DNA of 64,000 nucleotides, taken from Desulfomicrobium sp. ZS1. Lineage in GTDB: Bacteria; Desulfobacterota; Desulfovibrionia; Desulfovibrionales; Desulfomicrobiaceae. Position numbers and translations under genes: made by a program. The notes under the pieces are model-generated. The model was not told the DNA's origin and did no database searches. It worked only from the letters and a program-made list of their open reading frames with translations. The DNA lies in assembly GCF_024204645.1 (NCBI RefSeq), contig NZ_CP100351.1:2294001-2358000 (forward strand), read 5' to 3'. Shown here in pieces: positions 43,345 through 53,518 of the stretch; position 1 is the first letter of the stretch, and each line of letters starts with the position of its first letter.

Positions 43345-44403
43345 ATGCTCCAGTCCACCATCGCCCAGATCCGCCCCCTTGACCGCGCGTATTTCGCTCA
43401 GGCCCAGGCCCACCTGGATTCCCAGACAAAACCCAAAGGCAGCCTCGGCGTCCTGGAACGGGTCGCCTGCAGGCTGGTGGCCATGGCAGGCGGAAAAGCG
43501 CCCAGGGTCGACCCGGCCCGCATCTACACCTGCGCCGGAGACCACGGGGTGGCGGCACAGGGCGTGAGCCTCTTCCCCCAGGAAGTGACGCGGCAGATGG
43601 TCGCCAATTTCGTCATGAACGGCGCGGCCATCAACGTACTGACCCGCACCGCGGGAGTGGACCTCAAGGTCGTGGATGCGGGTTGCCTGGGCGGCAAATT
43701 CCCCGATCATCCGGCCCTTGTCCAGTGCAAGGTCGCGCCCGGCACCAAAGACCTGAGCACAGAGGCAGCCATGAGCCGCGAGCAATGCGTACGCGCTCTG
43801 GAAAACGGCATCGCCCTGGCCAGAACTGCCCACGCGGACGGAATCGTGACCCTCGGCAGCGGCGAGATGGGCATCGCCAACACGACCCCGGCCACGGCCC
43901 TCTTCTGCGCCTATCTGAACCTGGCCCCGGCAGCCATCACCGGCCCCGGCACGGGGCTTGGGGCCGAAGGCATGCGCCACAAAATCGCGGTCATCGAGAA
44001 GGCCCTGGCCCTGCATGAACCGACAATCGTCAAGGCCGACCCCCTGGAAATCCTGGCCTGCCTCGGAGGATTTGAAATCGCAACCCTGGCCGGAATGATC
44101 CTGGGTGGCGCGAGCCTGGGCATGCCTCTGGTCATCGACGGCTTCATCTCTTCCAGCGCCTATGTGGCGGCCCGTGCCATCTGCCCGCTCGTGGCCGAGT
44201 ACGCATTCTTTTCCCATGCTTCGGCCGAACCCGGATTCGCAGCCGTCATGAACCGTCTTGACGCAAAACCCCTCTTGCACTTGGACCTGCGCCTCGGAGA
44301 AGGCACCGGCGCGGCCATGGCCATTTTCATCCTGCGCAGCGCGGCCAATCTCTACACCGACATGGCCACGTTCTCAGCGGCGGGCGTAAACAGCGGCGAA
44401 TAA
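43345..44403 (+). CDS. cobT: Nicotinate-nucleotide--dimethylbenzimidazole phosphoribosyltransferase
   Basis: 352 residues, normal CobT length. Motifs: GDHGVAAQGVSLFPQEVTRQM, GPGTGLGAEGMRHK and catalytic Glu in LRLGEGTGAA. It moves the phosphoribosyl group of NaMN onto 5,6-dimethylbenzimidazole in assembly of the lower loop of cobalamin. Ggagg lies nine bases before the ATG. No other cobalamin genes or cobalamin riboswitch are adjacent, so the rest of the pathway is elsewhere. A hairpin terminator follows. Confidence 0.95.
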   Translation: MLQSTIAQIRPLDRAYFAQAQAHLDSQTKPKGSLGVLERVACRLVAMAGGKAPRVDPARIYTCAGDHGVAAQGVSLFPQEVTRQMVANFVMNGAAINVLTRTAGVDLKVVDAGCLGGKFPDHPALVQCKVAPGTKDLSTEAAMSREQCVRALENGIALARTAHADGIVTLGSGEMGIANTTPATALFCAYLNLAPAAITGPGTGLGAEGMRHKIAVIEKALALHEPTIVKADPLEILACLGGFEIATLAGMILGGASLGMPLVIDGFISSSAYVAARAICPLVAEYAFFSHASAEPGFAAVMNRLDAKPLLHLDLRLGEGTGAAMAIFILRSAANLYTDMATFSAAGVNSGE

Positions 44404-44434
44404 AAAGAGGCAGAAAAAGCCGGCCTGAAATGTC

Positions 44435-44468
44435 AAAAGGGCGGACGGAGAACCCGCCTGCCCTTTTT
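44435..44468 (+). terminator. Terminator of cobT
   Basis: Stem aaaagggc / gcccttt (44435-44442 with 44460-44467), with further imperfect pairing inside, followed by T residues. The A-rich left side means it may also serve hemC. Confidence 0.65.
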
Positions 44469-44494
44469 CGTTGCATGCTGAGCCACGGTCCGCC

Positions 44495-45430
44495 TCAGAC
44501 CGCTGCGCCGCTCCGGTAAACCTCGTCCAGAATTTCCTTGCCGCCATCATCCAGCACGGCCCTGGCCACTTGCGCGCCAAGCTCCACGGCCGCATGGGAC
44601 AACGCCGTGGCTTGCCGACGGATGACCCGCTCGCCGCAAAGATCGGCCACTAGGCCCGTGAGAGTGATCTCGGTGCCGCTGAGGGTCGCATATCCGGCGA
44701 TGGGCACCTGGCAGCCTCCGTCCAGGCCGAACAGAAAAGACCGCTCCGCCTCTACGCAAATCTTTGAGGGCGCATGATCCAAAAAGGCCAGCAGTTCGTC
44801 CAGTTGCGGACGGTCGGCGCGATATTCGATGCCAAGCGCGCCCTGGGCCACGGCCGGATAGAACATGGGCGGAGCCAGCTCCTGCATGTGCGGGGCGGAA
44901 AGTTCAAGACGGTTCATACCCGCCGTAGCCACGATGATGGCGTCGAATTCTCCGGCCATGAGCTTGCCCACCCGCGTGTCCAGATTGCCGCGCAGGGAGA
45001 GGATGCACAGATCCCGTCGCAACCCCATGAGCTGGGTCTGGCGACGCAGGCTGCTCGTCCCGACCCGGGCTCCGGCCGGCAGCGACGCGATATCGGGATA
45101 GTTGACGCTCAGAAAGGAGTCGGTGGGCTGCTCGCGTTCCGGGATAATGCCGAGCTTGAGGCCTTCGGGCAACTCGGCAGGCACGTCCTTCATGGAATGC
45201 ACGGCGATATCGGCCTCGCCCGCCAGGAGGGCTTCCTCGATCTCCTTCACGAAAAGGCCCTTGCCGCCGATCTTGGCCAGGGGCACGTCCAGGATCTTGT
45301 CGCCCTTGGTCTTTATAATGTTCAGTTCGACGGTCATGCCCGGATACTGGGCGCGAAGCAGGCCGGAAATGTGATGCGCCTGCCACAGGGCCAGCTTGCT
45401 GCCCCGGGTAGCGATGCGAATGGTGTTCAT
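44495..45430 (-). CDS. hemC: Hydroxymethylbilane synthase (porphobilinogen deaminase)
   Basis: 311 residues starting [19 protein letters not shown], the typical HemC start. Catalytic Asp segment and [21 protein letters not shown] motifs present, and the dipyrromethane cofactor cysteine is in [15 protein letters not shown]. It condenses four porphobilinogen molecules to hydroxymethylbilane for heme, siroheme and cobalamin. Start 45430 has AGGA at a ten-base spacing. It is the last gene of a gmhA-fmdB-hemC run. Confidence 0.95.
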   Translation of the reverse strand: MNTIRIATRGSKLALWQAHHISGLLRAQYPGMTVELNIIKTKGDKILDVPLAKIGGKGLFVKEIEEALLAGEADIAVHSMKDVPAELPEGLKLGIIPEREQPTDSFLSVNYPDIASLPAGARVGTSSLRRQTQLMGLRRDLCILSLRGNLDTRVGKLMAGEFDAIIVATAGMNRLELSAPHMQELAPPMFYPAVAQGALGIEYRADRPQLDELLAFLDHAPSKICVEAERSFLFGLDGGCQVPIAGYATLSGTEITLTGLVADLCGERVIRRQATALSHAAVELGAQVARAVLDDGGKEILDEVYRSGAAV

Positions 45431-45450
45431 CAAAAATAAATCCTTACATT

Positions 45451-45693
45451 TTAGCCGCAGCTGGAACAATTGCCGCCAGAGCAGCTGCCGCAACCGCTCT
45501 TGCCTCTGGTGGTGATGGCGCTGGCAGAGGGAGAGCCCATGACGATGGGGCCTCCGGTCCGAAACACGCCGCGCGAGATGAGCTTGGTCGTGTCATTGGC
45601 GCCGCAGGCCGGGCAGACGGGTTGCTCCCCGCCGAGAACGATTTCCTCAAATTCCTTGTGGCAGGAATTGCAGACATATTCGAAGATGGGCAT
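45451..45693 (-). CDS. FmdB-family zinc ribbon protein
   Basis: 80 residues: [27 protein letters not shown] form the FmdB-type CxxC...CxxC zinc ribbon, followed by a serine/glycine/cysteine-rich tail ([13 protein letters not shown]) that may bind metal as well. The family is regulatory or structural in formamidase/amidase operons, and common next to core genes in sulfate reducers. The ATG has AAGGAGG. Twenty bases upstream of hemC. Confidence 0.9.
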   Translation of the reverse strand: MPIFEYVCNSCHKEFEEIVLGGEQPVCPACGANDTTKLISRGVFRTGGPIVMGSPSASAITTRGKSGCGSCSGGNCSSCG

Positions 45694-45702
45694 GTTTCCT
45701 CC

Positions 45703-46326
45703 TTATGATTGCTCCGAACCCAGAAAAGGCTCGAGTTCCGCAACCGCTTCAAACAGATAATAGTCCACCAGGCCGCACAATAGGTGACCGATGGCACCGT
45801 GGATTTCCTGAACCAGCGGCGTCCTCGTGTCCGGCACGACGAGGGTATGATGGCAATGGGCAATCATTGCTCCGCCGCTGCCCCCACCCAGCCCGACCGT
45901 GACCAGTCCGTTCTCCAGTCCCACGCGAAGCGCCTCGTTGACGTTGGCGCTTCGGCCCGAGGTGGAGATGCCGATCAAGACATCCCCTGGCCGCCCCAGA
46001 GCCTGGACCTGCTTGCTGAAAATCTGGTCGAACGAATAGTCGTTGCCAATGGCGGTCAGGGCCGATGTGTCCGTAGTCAGGGCGATGGCCGGCAGTGGCG
46101 GCCGCTCCATCATGAAGCGGTTGACCAGCTCGGCCGCGAAATGCTGCGCATCGGCGGCGCTGCCGCCATTGCCGCAAAAGAGGATCTTGCCGCCGGCCGC
46201 AAGGCTCAGCGCCATGGCCCGCGCCACTTCGGCCACCTGCGAAGCGTTGTCGGCAAAAAAAGTCTTTCGCAACGCCGCGCCTTCATGCGCATGGTCGGTT
46301 ATGATCTTGTGCACCCGCTCCGTCAT
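45703..46326 (-). CDS. gmhA: Phosphoheptose isomerase
   Basis: 207 residues with an SIS domain: ILFCGNGGSAADAQHFAAELVNRF, ALTTDTSALTAIGNDYSFDQIF and GISTSGRSANV. This is sedoheptulose-7-phosphate isomerase, the first step to ADP-heptose for lipopolysaccharide core. Start 46326 has gggaggtg; 21 upstream codons are excluded because they do not fit the family. It begins the gmhA-fmdB-hemC transcript. Divergent from livJ with a 434-base region in between. Confidence 0.93.
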   Translation of the reverse strand: MTERVHKIITDHAHEGAALRKTFFADNASQVAEVARAMALSLAAGGKILFCGNGGSAADAQHFAAELVNRFMMERPPLPAIALTTDTSALTAIGNDYSFDQIFSKQVQALGRPGDVLIGISTSGRSANVNEALRVGLENGLVTVGLGGGSGGAMIAHCHHTLVVPDTRTPLVQEIHGAIGHLLCGLVDYYLFEAVAELEPFLGSEQS

Positions 46327-46760
46327 GGACACCTCCCGTGCTCTTTGAACAGGACCATGGTTTCTAAGTCCCCCCCCGGCCTTTGGCAAGGTTTTCTTCC
46401 TCGTTTCCGACCAGGATGATTCTACAAATATGTGAATTCACATCTCGAAGCGTCACCTTTTTTGACAATTTCGACATCCTACCCCTACGTAAATACCCAT
46501 AAATCCTCTCTCAGAAATACCACTCTATCCGAATTGTCAAACTCTGGCGCACGTTCAAGAGCGACATCCCCCTCTCTGTGTAATTAAGGCATAATGATTG
46601 CACAATCAACTCAGGGCTAAAGGTGCTGAATCACGGAGTTCTTTCGCGAGGGCCACAATTTCATCAAAAAGCGCGCACGCGCCTAAAATAACTTTCTTTT
46701 TTTGATTTTCTCCATTAAGAAAATCATCACTTTGTAACACTTACTTCATGGAGGTTGTTT
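46327..46760. other. Intergenic region upstream of livJ
   Basis: 434 bases of lower GC between gmhA and livJ, carrying the promoters of both operons. A ttgaca box (near 46463) is visible but no matching minus-10 at the correct distance. The only clear feature is the hairpin at 46703-46726. I see no gene or recognised riboswitch. Confidence 0.5.
46703..46726. promoter_or_regulatory. Hairpin or operator just upstream of livJ
   Basis: Perfect 9-bp inverted repeat tgattttct / agaaaatca with a six-base loop, 35 bases before the GTG start. It could be an operator or the base of a 5' UTR structure; preceded rather than followed by T, so not a plus-strand terminator. Confidence 0.45.
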
Positions 46761-47924
46761 GTGAAGAAATCCGCCCGTGTTTTACTTGCCATGGTATGCG
46801 TGCTGCTCTTTGCCGCGGCCGCTGGAGCCGAGTCCATTAAAGTCGGCTTCAACATTCCGCTGACCGGCGACATCCCGAAAGTGGGTGAAGAATCAAAGTT
46901 CGCTGCCGAAATGCTGAAGGAAGATATCAACGCCGCAGGCGGCCTTGAAATCGGTGGCAAGAAGTACCCGCTTGAATTCATCTACGAAGACAACGAATCC
47001 AAAGCCGAATCCGCCGTCTCCGCGGCCCTGAAGCTCATCGAGCGCGATGATGTGCTGGCCATTGTCGGCCCCAACTCCAGCAAGCAGGCCGTTCCGGCCG
47101 GCCAGGTCTGTGACGACAACCAGACCCCAATGATCTCGCCCTGGTCCACCAATCCCGACACCACCAAGGACCGCCCCTGGGTTTTCCGCGCCGCCTTCCT
47201 TGATCCCTTCCAAGGTCCCGTGGCCGTCGACTTCGCCATGGAGCAGTTCGGCGCCAAGAAGGCCGCCGTCCTCTACGCCCTCGACAACGACTACTCCAAG
47301 GGCCTGGCCGAAATCTTCCGCGACGACTTCAACGCCAAGAACGGCGCAGGCGCGGTCGTGGGCTTCGAATCCTACTCCTCCAAGGATCAGGACTTCAGCG
47401 CCCAGTTGACCACCATCCTGGCCGCCAAGCCCGATTTCATCTTCCTGCCCAACAATTACAACGAAGTCGCGCTGATCATCAAACAGGCCCACGACCTCGG
47501 CTGGAAGAACCCCTTCATGGGCGCCGACGCCTGGGGCAACTCCGAACTGATGGCGCTGTGCGGCGACGACTGCAAGGGTCAGTACTTCTCGACCCATTAT
47601 GCGGCCGCAGGCGCCACCGGCGAGACGAAAGTCTTCATCGACCGCTACAAGGAAAAATACGGTTATGAACCTGCCGACGTAGCCGCGCTGACCTGGGACG
47701 CGACCAATCTGGTCTTGAAGGCCATCCAGAACACCGGCGGACTGTCCGGCAAGGTCCGCGCCGACCGCAAGGCCGTCCGTGACGCCATGGCCGCCATCCC
47801 CGAATTCCCCGGCATCACCGGCAACATGAAATTCGATGCCGAAGGCGACCCCATCAAATGCGCGGTGGTCGTCAAGATCAACGAGCAGGGCGAATTCGTG
47901 TTCACCAAATCCGTTTGCCCGTAA
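46761..47924 (+). CDS. livJ: Branched-chain amino acid ABC transporter, periplasmic binding protein
   Basis: 387 residues with a Sec signal peptide (VKKSARVLLAMVCVLLFAAA, cleaved after AGA) and a type I periplasmic binding protein fold of the Leu/Ile/Val family: IKVGFNIPLTGDIP at the start, LIERDDVLAIVGPNSSKQA, PWSTNPDTT and KDQDFSAQLTTILAAKPDFIF. GTG start with GGAGG at six-base spacing. It supplies LivHMGF encoded downstream. No lipobox, so it is a free periplasmic protein. A hairpin terminator after the stop probably keeps its transcript level above that of the membrane parts. Confidence 0.94.
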   Translation: MKKSARVLLAMVCVLLFAAAAGAESIKVGFNIPLTGDIPKVGEESKFAAEMLKEDINAAGGLEIGGKKYPLEFIYEDNESKAESAVSAALKLIERDDVLAIVGPNSSKQAVPAGQVCDDNQTPMISPWSTNPDTTKDRPWVFRAAFLDPFQGPVAVDFAMEQFGAKKAAVLYALDNDYSKGLAEIFRDDFNAKNGAGAVVGFESYSSKDQDFSAQLTTILAAKPDFIFLPNNYNEVALIIKQAHDLGWKNPFMGADAWGNSELMALCGDDCKGQYFSTHYAAAGATGETKVFIDRYKEKYGYEPADVAALTWDATNLVLKAIQNTGGLSGKVRADRKAVRDAMAAIPEFPGITGNMKFDAEGDPIKCAVVVKINEQGEFVFTKSVCP

Positions 47925-47937
47925 CAAATCGATCAAG

Positions 47938-47970
47938 GTGCGCGGGGTTTGAACTCCGCGCACTTTTTTT
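47938..47970 (+). terminator. Attenuating terminator between livJ and livH
   Basis: Perfect 8-bp stem gtgcgcgg / ccgcgcac (47938-47945, 47956-47963) and a T7 tail. In an operon this is expected to be partial so that binding protein is made in excess. Confidence 0.85.
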
Positions 47971-48042
47971 GTTTCAAAGCCCGCCTGGGCCCTTCATTGT
48001 CAACAGAAGTCAACGGGACACTGGACTCATAGGGGAAAACTC

Positions 48043-48957
48043 GTGCTCGCAAGTATTATCCAGAACCTCTTCAACGCGTTTCAGTGGGGCAGCTTCTACT
48101 CCCTGATCGCGCTTGGCTATACGCTGGTGTACGGCGTGTTGCGTCTGATCAATTTCGCGCACGGCGATATCTTCATGGTCGGCGCCTATATCGCGTTCTT
48201 CATCGCCACGGCCATCCTGGGCATGGCGGCCTCGCTCCCTGGCTGGATGGTTTTGGCCATGGTCATACCCTTGACCATGATCCTCACCGCCGTCGTCGGC
48301 GTATCGCTGGAGCGCATCGCCTACCGGCCGCTGCGCCGCAAGGGCGCACACCGCCTGTATGTCGTCATCACCGCGCTCATGTGCGGGCTGGTCCTTGAAA
48401 ACGGCAACCTCGCCCTGCTCGGGGCAAGCCGCAAAAGCTTTCCCGAACTTGTGGACAAGGTCGTCTATACCGTCGGTGACCTGAGCATGACCAACCTGAA
48501 AATCGGAGTCGTATTCTCAGCAATCCTGGTCTTCATTTTTCTGCATTTCATCGTCACCAAGACCAAGATCGGCATGGCCATGCGCGCCATCTCCTACGAC
48601 AAGTTCGCGGTGCCGCTCATGGGCATCCCCATCGATACGGTCATCGTCTTCACCTTTATCCTCGGTTCCTCTTTCGCCGGGCTGGCGGGCCTGCTTTTCG
48701 CCCTCTCCTATCCCATTCTGGACCCCTACATGGGTGCAATGATCGGATGGAAAGCGTTCATCGCCGCCGTGGTCGGAGGGATCGGCGACATTCGCGGGGC
48801 CTTTCTGGGCGGTTTTCTCCTCGGCTTCGTGGAAATTCTCGTCGTCGCGGTTTTCCCGTCAACCTACAGGGACCTGATCGCTTTCGCCATCCTGATGACC
48901 ATCCTGTGCATCAAGCCCACAGGCATGTTCGGCGTGGCAGGTACGACCAAAATCTAA
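48043..48957 (+). CDS. livH: Branched-chain amino acid ABC transporter permease LivH
   Basis: 304 residues, eight or so membrane helices of the LivH type with LGYTLVYGVLRLINFAHGDIFM and GLLFALSYPILDPYMG. The EAA-like coupling loop is ....IGMAMRAISYDKFAVPLMGI, which contacts the ATPases. GTG start at 48043. It forms the channel with LivM next to it and imports leucine, isoleucine and valine or similar substrates delivered by LivJ. Confidence 0.94.
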   Translation: MLASIIQNLFNAFQWGSFYSLIALGYTLVYGVLRLINFAHGDIFMVGAYIAFFIATAILGMAASLPGWMVLAMVIPLTMILTAVVGVSLERIAYRPLRRKGAHRLYVVITALMCGLVLENGNLALLGASRKSFPELVDKVVYTVGDLSMTNLKIGVVFSAILVFIFLHFIVTKTKIGMAMRAISYDKFAVPLMGIPIDTVIVFTFILGSSFAGLAGLLFALSYPILDPYMGAMIGWKAFIAAVVGGIGDIRGAFLGGFLLGFVEILVVAVFPSTYRDLIAFAILMTILCIKPTGMFGVAGTTKI

Positions 48958-49018
48958 AAGCGGATACAGAGTCGGATCGAGCGTTCTCTTCTTTTTCACT
49001 TGGTACTCGAGGAATTCA

Positions 49019-50095
49019 ATGCGAAAATTAACCGTCCCCACGCTCCTGTTGGCGATAACCGGTGTGATAGTGTTCATGTCCCATCAGGAATACATCGACC
49101 TGTACATCCAATCCGTCATCATGTTCATGGGCGTAAACATCATCCTGTCCAGCAGTTTCAACATCGTGAACGGCTACATGGGCGAGTTCGCCTGCGGACA
49201 CGCCGGATTCATGGCCGTGGGCGCATACGTGACCTCCGTCGTCAACGTGATGCTCTTCACCGACGACAAGGTCTTCGGCGCCGCGCTGCTGCCTCCGGAA
49301 ACGGCCGTCTATCTCTTTCCCTTCACCCTGCTGATCGGCGGAGCCGCGGCCGCGGTGGCCGGCGTACTGGTGGCCATCCCATCGTTCAAGACCCGCGACG
49401 ATTACCTGGCCATCATCACCATCGCAGCCAACTTCATCATCATCAGCACCATCATCAACATCGACAAGATCGGCGGCGCCAGAGGATTCATGGGCATGAA
49501 GAAAGTGCTCTTCGCCATGACCGACAGCTACGACATCCCCTGGATTCTGCTCTGGGTCATGATCTTCACCTTCGGCACGGTGTTCATCATCCGCCGCTAT
49601 GTGACCTCGACCTACGGCAAAGGCATCATCGCCATCAAACAGGACGAGGTGGCCGCGGAAATAATGAGCGTCAACACCAACAGAATGAAGCTGGTGGCCT
49701 TCATGCTCTCCAGCGGCCTGGCCGGTATCGCGGGCGGCCTCTTCGCGCACATCCTCGGCTACATCAACCCGAACTCCTTTGGAATTCTGAAATCAACGGA
49801 ATGCCTCGTCATGGTCTACCTCGGAGGAATGGGTTCGCTCAGCGGTTCGGTCATCTCCGCGATCCTCTTCACTCTGCTCCTGGAGTCGCTGCGTTTCATC
49901 ATTCCCTGGATGGATACGGCCATGCATTACATGCATCTGCTCCCTGACAGCTATGAGCTGAGCCAGGTCTGGAAATGGGTCATCATCCCCCTTATCCTCA
50001 TCCTGCTCATGCAATTCCGGCCCGAAGGCATCATGGGCAATCGGGAGTTGTCCGACGTGTTCCCGAAACTCAAAAAATTCTACTCATTCAAGTAA
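49019..50095 (+). CDS. livM: Branched-chain amino acid ABC transporter permease LivM
   Basis: 358 residues, about nine membrane helices. LivM features: NIVNGYMGEFACGHAGFMAVGAY, ARGFMGMKKVL and YGKGIIAIKQDEVAAEIMSVN (coupling loop), with GGMGSLSGSVISAI late. Starts with ATG 49019 after GAGGA. It partners LivH. The C-terminus (DVFPKLKKFYSFK) is charged and cytoplasmic. Confidence 0.94.
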   Translation: MRKLTVPTLLLAITGVIVFMSHQEYIDLYIQSVIMFMGVNIILSSSFNIVNGYMGEFACGHAGFMAVGAYVTSVVNVMLFTDDKVFGAALLPPETAVYLFPFTLLIGGAAAAVAGVLVAIPSFKTRDDYLAIITIAANFIIISTIINIDKIGGARGFMGMKKVLFAMTDSYDIPWILLWVMIFTFGTVFIIRRYVTSTYGKGIIAIKQDEVAAEIMSVNTNRMKLVAFMLSSGLAGIAGGLFAHILGYINPNSFGILKSTECLVMVYLGGMGSLSGSVISAILFTLLLESLRFIIPWMDTAMHYMHLLPDSYELSQVWKWVIIPLILILLMQFRPEGIMGNRELSDVFPKLKKFYSFK

Positions 50096-50143
50096 CACGC
50101 TCACAACAGCGACAAGCGATCGTATTCATCATCCGGAGCTTCT

Positions 50144-50910
<767 letters not shown>

Positions 50911-50911
<1 letters not shown>

Positions 50912-51636
50912 TGCTGCTCGAAGTCAAAAATCTCTATGTGAAGTACGGCAATATCGAAGCCCTGCACGGTATCTCATTCACCGTGGACAAGGGCGAGATC
51001 GTCACCCTGATCGGCGCCAACGGCGCGGGAAAAACGACCACCCTGCACACCATCACCCGCGTCCCACCGCCGGAGGGCCCGAAAATCACCCAGGGCGACA
51101 TCCTCTATGAGGGCAAGAGCATCATCGGCACGGAAGCGCACAAGGTCGTGCAGGATCTCAAAATTGCGCTTTCCCCCGAAGGCAGGCACATCTTCGGCAA
51201 TCTGACCGTCGAGGAAAATCTGCAACTGGCCACCTATGCACGCAAGGATAACGATCAGATCCAGGTGGATTTCAAGAGGGTCTATGACCTCTTCCCCAGG
51301 CTCTTCGAGCGCCGCAAGCAGCGCAGCGAATCCCTGTCCGGCGGCGAACAGCAGATGCTCTCCGTGGGCCGTTCGCTGATGACCGGGGCCAACTTCATCA
51401 TGCTCGACGAGCCCTCCATGGGCCTTGCGCCGCTTCTCATGTACGACATGTTCAGGGCCTTGAAAGAACTCAATTCACAGGGCATGACGCTGCTGCTGAT
51501 CGAACAGAACGCGCGCATCGCCCTGCAGTTCGCGCACCGGGGCTACGTGCTCGACACCGGCGCCATCGTGGCCTCAGGCAATGCCAAGGAACTGATGAAC
51601 AACCCCGATGTGAAAAAAGCGTATCTCGGGGGCTGA
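50911..51636 (+). CDS. livF: Branched-chain amino acid ABC transporter ATPase LivF
   Basis: 241 residues: Walker A GANGAGKTTTLH, signature ESLSGGEQQMLSVGRSL, Walker B FIMLDEPSMGLAP and H-loop replacement in LLIEQNARIALQ, all typical of LivF. The ATG shares its A with the stop codon of livG, so the ATPases are translationally coupled. The hairpin after the stop ends the operon. Confidence 0.95.
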
Positions 51637-51663
51637 CAGCCGCGGCGCGTCCCGTTTTCCAAC

Positions 51664-51697
51664 AAGCCCGGGCGTCATGCTTGGGCTTCATTTTTTT
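51664..51697 (+). terminator. Terminator of the liv operon
   Basis: Ten-bp stem aagcccgggc / gcttgggctt (51664-51673, 51679-51688; two G-T pairs) with a five-base loop and a T7 tail. Confidence 0.85.
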
Positions 51698-51711
51698 GGA
51701 CGGATCGAAAC

Positions 51712-52233
51712 ATGAACCACGAAAACATCATCCTCATCGGCATGGCCGCCACCGGCAAGTCCACCCTCGGCAAACGCCTGGCCAAGCGGCTGAGCTGGGC
51801 CTTCGTGGATACGGACCTGCTCATGGAGGCCTGGTGGGGCGCTCCTCTGCAGCAGATCAGGGATCATCTCGGCCTTGAGGCTTTTGTGCTGGCCGAGGCG
51901 CAGCAGATACAGCGCCTGCACCTCAAGCGCTGCATCATCGCCACGGGCGGCAGCGTGGTCTATTCCGAGGACGCCATGACGCATCTGCAAGGCCAGGGAC
52001 ACATCGTCTACATCGAGACCTCCTTTACAAGCATCTCCCGCAGACTGACCAATCCGGCCTCAAGAGGGCTGGCCATCGGCCCCGGCCAAACCCTCAAAGA
52101 CCTTTACGACGAGCGCGCCCCCCTGTATGCACGCTTCGCCCAGCTAACGGTGAACACCGACGGAGCGAGCCCGGAAGAATCCTGCTCCGCCATCATCGAG
52201 GGCCTTTCTCGAACCACACAGGAATATCCGTGA
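51712..52233 (+). CDS. Shikimate kinase (AroK/AroL-like)
   Basis: 173 residues with a modified P-loop GMAATGKSTLGKRLAKRL (classical G-x-x-G-x-GK-[ST]), the DTDLLMEAWWGAPLQQI acidic pair that binds shikimate and Mg, IATGGSVV and the C-terminal adenine-binding loop R-x-x-LY (DERAPLYARFA). The lid region is short. It should phosphorylate shikimate for aromatic amino acid synthesis; the WWG replaces the standard SG of typical AroK, so it may be a divergent paralogue. No other aro genes are adjacent. Confidence 0.8.
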   Translation: MNHENIILIGMAATGKSTLGKRLAKRLSWAFVDTDLLMEAWWGAPLQQIRDHLGLEAFVLAEAQQIQRLHLKRCIIATGGSVVYSEDAMTHLQGQGHIVYIETSFTSISRRLTNPASRGLAIGPGQTLKDLYDERAPLYARFAQLTVNTDGASPEESCSAIIEGLSRTTQEYP

Positions 52234-52826
52234 TCAAAAAAATACTTCCCGCCCAGGCATACCGAAAACTAGCCAGTCTCTACGCCGACATGCAGAGCAG
52301 CTACTCCGCCCACGCCCAGGCTTTGGGTCTAAGCTGCGACGGTTGCCCGCAGAACTGCTGCACCAGTTTTTTCCAGCATCACACCCGCATCGAATGGGCC
52401 TACCTGCTTCACGGCCTTAGCGAGCTGCCGTCCGACCGCAGGGCCGTCTACGAAGAGCGGGCACGCGCCTATGTGCGCGATGCCACCGCCGCCCTCTCTC
52501 GCGGCGAACGTCCTGCCATCATGTGCCCGCTGAACGACGACGGGCGCTGCGGCGTCTACGCCCACCGGCTGATGATCTGCAGGCTGCACGGCGTGCCCAA
52601 CAGGCTGCGCTACCCGAATGGCCGCAGCGTAGACTTTCCGGGCTGTTTCCGCAGCCAGGAACTGTGCGCCCAGGCGGATTCCTTCCCGGTCCTGGACCGC
52701 ACGACGCTGTACACGCGGCTGATGGAACTCGAAGTGCAGTTCGTCGGCCCCCGGCAAATCCGCGAGCTGCCCCGGGTTGATCTCACCCTGGCCGAGATGA
52801 TAGTGCAGGGCAGTCCCAAGTTATGA
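52230..52826 (+). CDS. YkgJ-type cysteine cluster protein
   Basis: 198 residues. Conserved cysteines CDGCPQNCCTSFFQHH, then CPLNDDGRCGVYAHRLMICRLHG, the full YkgJ/UPF0153 pattern (CxxCxxxCC...C......C.iY..RP..CR). The family is thought to bind zinc or an iron-sulfur cluster. The GTG start overlaps the shikimate kinase stop by four bases (gtga), with AGGA seven bases before. The lipoprotein gene follows by 29 bases. Confidence 0.85.
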   Translation: MIKKILPAQAYRKLASLYADMQSSYSAHAQALGLSCDGCPQNCCTSFFQHHTRIEWAYLLHGLSELPSDRRAVYEERARAYVRDATAALSRGERPAIMCPLNDDGRCGVYAHRLMICRLHGVPNRLRYPNGRSVDFPGCFRSQELCAQADSFPVLDRTTLYTRLMELEVQFVGPRQIRELPRVDLTLAEMIVQGSPKL

Positions 52827-52855
52827 TGACCACGGTGAAATACAAGGAGACGAAC

Positions 52856-53353
52856 ATGCGTCCACGGCTGATCCTGTCGCTTGCGATTGCCTGCCTGCTT
52901 ATCGCGGGCTGTGCCCATTTGAGCGTCGTGCATCTGGACAAGAACCCCTGGACCCTCGGTCAGCAGGAAACCCTTGTCATGCGCTACTGGGAATTCTCCT
53001 ACTCGAGCCGCCTGGAGGAAAACACGCTGATCATTTCCGGCACGGCCAAACCCGTGGCCGGAGCGATCCCCGAATGGGCGACCTGGATCCAGGACCTGTG
53101 GATGCAGATCTACCTGAGCGACGACCAGAGCCGCGTTCTGGCCAAGGACCTGCGTCTTTACCTGCCCACCGGCCTGGACCACGAAAAGGGCGTGCCCTTT
53201 GAATTCCACCTCACGCCCGAATCCCTGGGCTCGTCGGGCCCCCTGTACATCTCTTTCGGATACCGCATGGAACTGACGGCGGAGAAAAACACCCTGGGCG
53301 CGGGCGCGCCCGGCAAGGTCTTCTTCGCCAGCCAGGGGGCGCTCTTTCAATAG
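52856..53353 (+). CDS. Small lipoprotein of unknown function
   Basis: 165 residues starting MRPRLILSLAIACLLIAGCAH, signal with lipobox LIAGC. The mature part is mainly beta (LSVVHLDKNPWTLGQQETLVMRYWEF at its beginning) with a tryptophan-rich middle (WATWIQDLWMQIYL) and no known domain. Start chosen at 52856 with caaggag. It could be in one transcript with the two preceding genes. A strong terminator follows. Confidence 0.75.
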   Translation: MRPRLILSLAIACLLIAGCAHLSVVHLDKNPWTLGQQETLVMRYWEFSYSSRLEENTLIISGTAKPVAGAIPEWATWIQDLWMQIYLSDDQSRVLAKDLRLYLPTGLDHEKGVPFEFHLTPESLGSSGPLYISFGYRMELTAEKNTLGAGAPGKVFFASQGALFQ

Positions 53354-53378
53354 TCCCTCCCCTTCACACAACACAAAA

Positions 53379-53415
53379 AGCCCCCGCAAGCAGCACAACT
53401 TGCGGGGGCTTTTTT
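53379..53415 (+). terminator. Terminator after the lipoprotein gene
   Basis: Near-perfect 11-bp stem agcccccgcaag / cttgcgggggct with a loop of eight bases and a T6 tail. Confidence 0.9.
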
Positions 53416-53518
53416 CGTATTATCCCATCCTTCGAACATTTGCCCCACATGGGCAAACCCTGTCCGTAAGACTTTAGTCATCAGCCTAAAAACAAAATAC
53501 GTTCCACCAGCGCCTTAA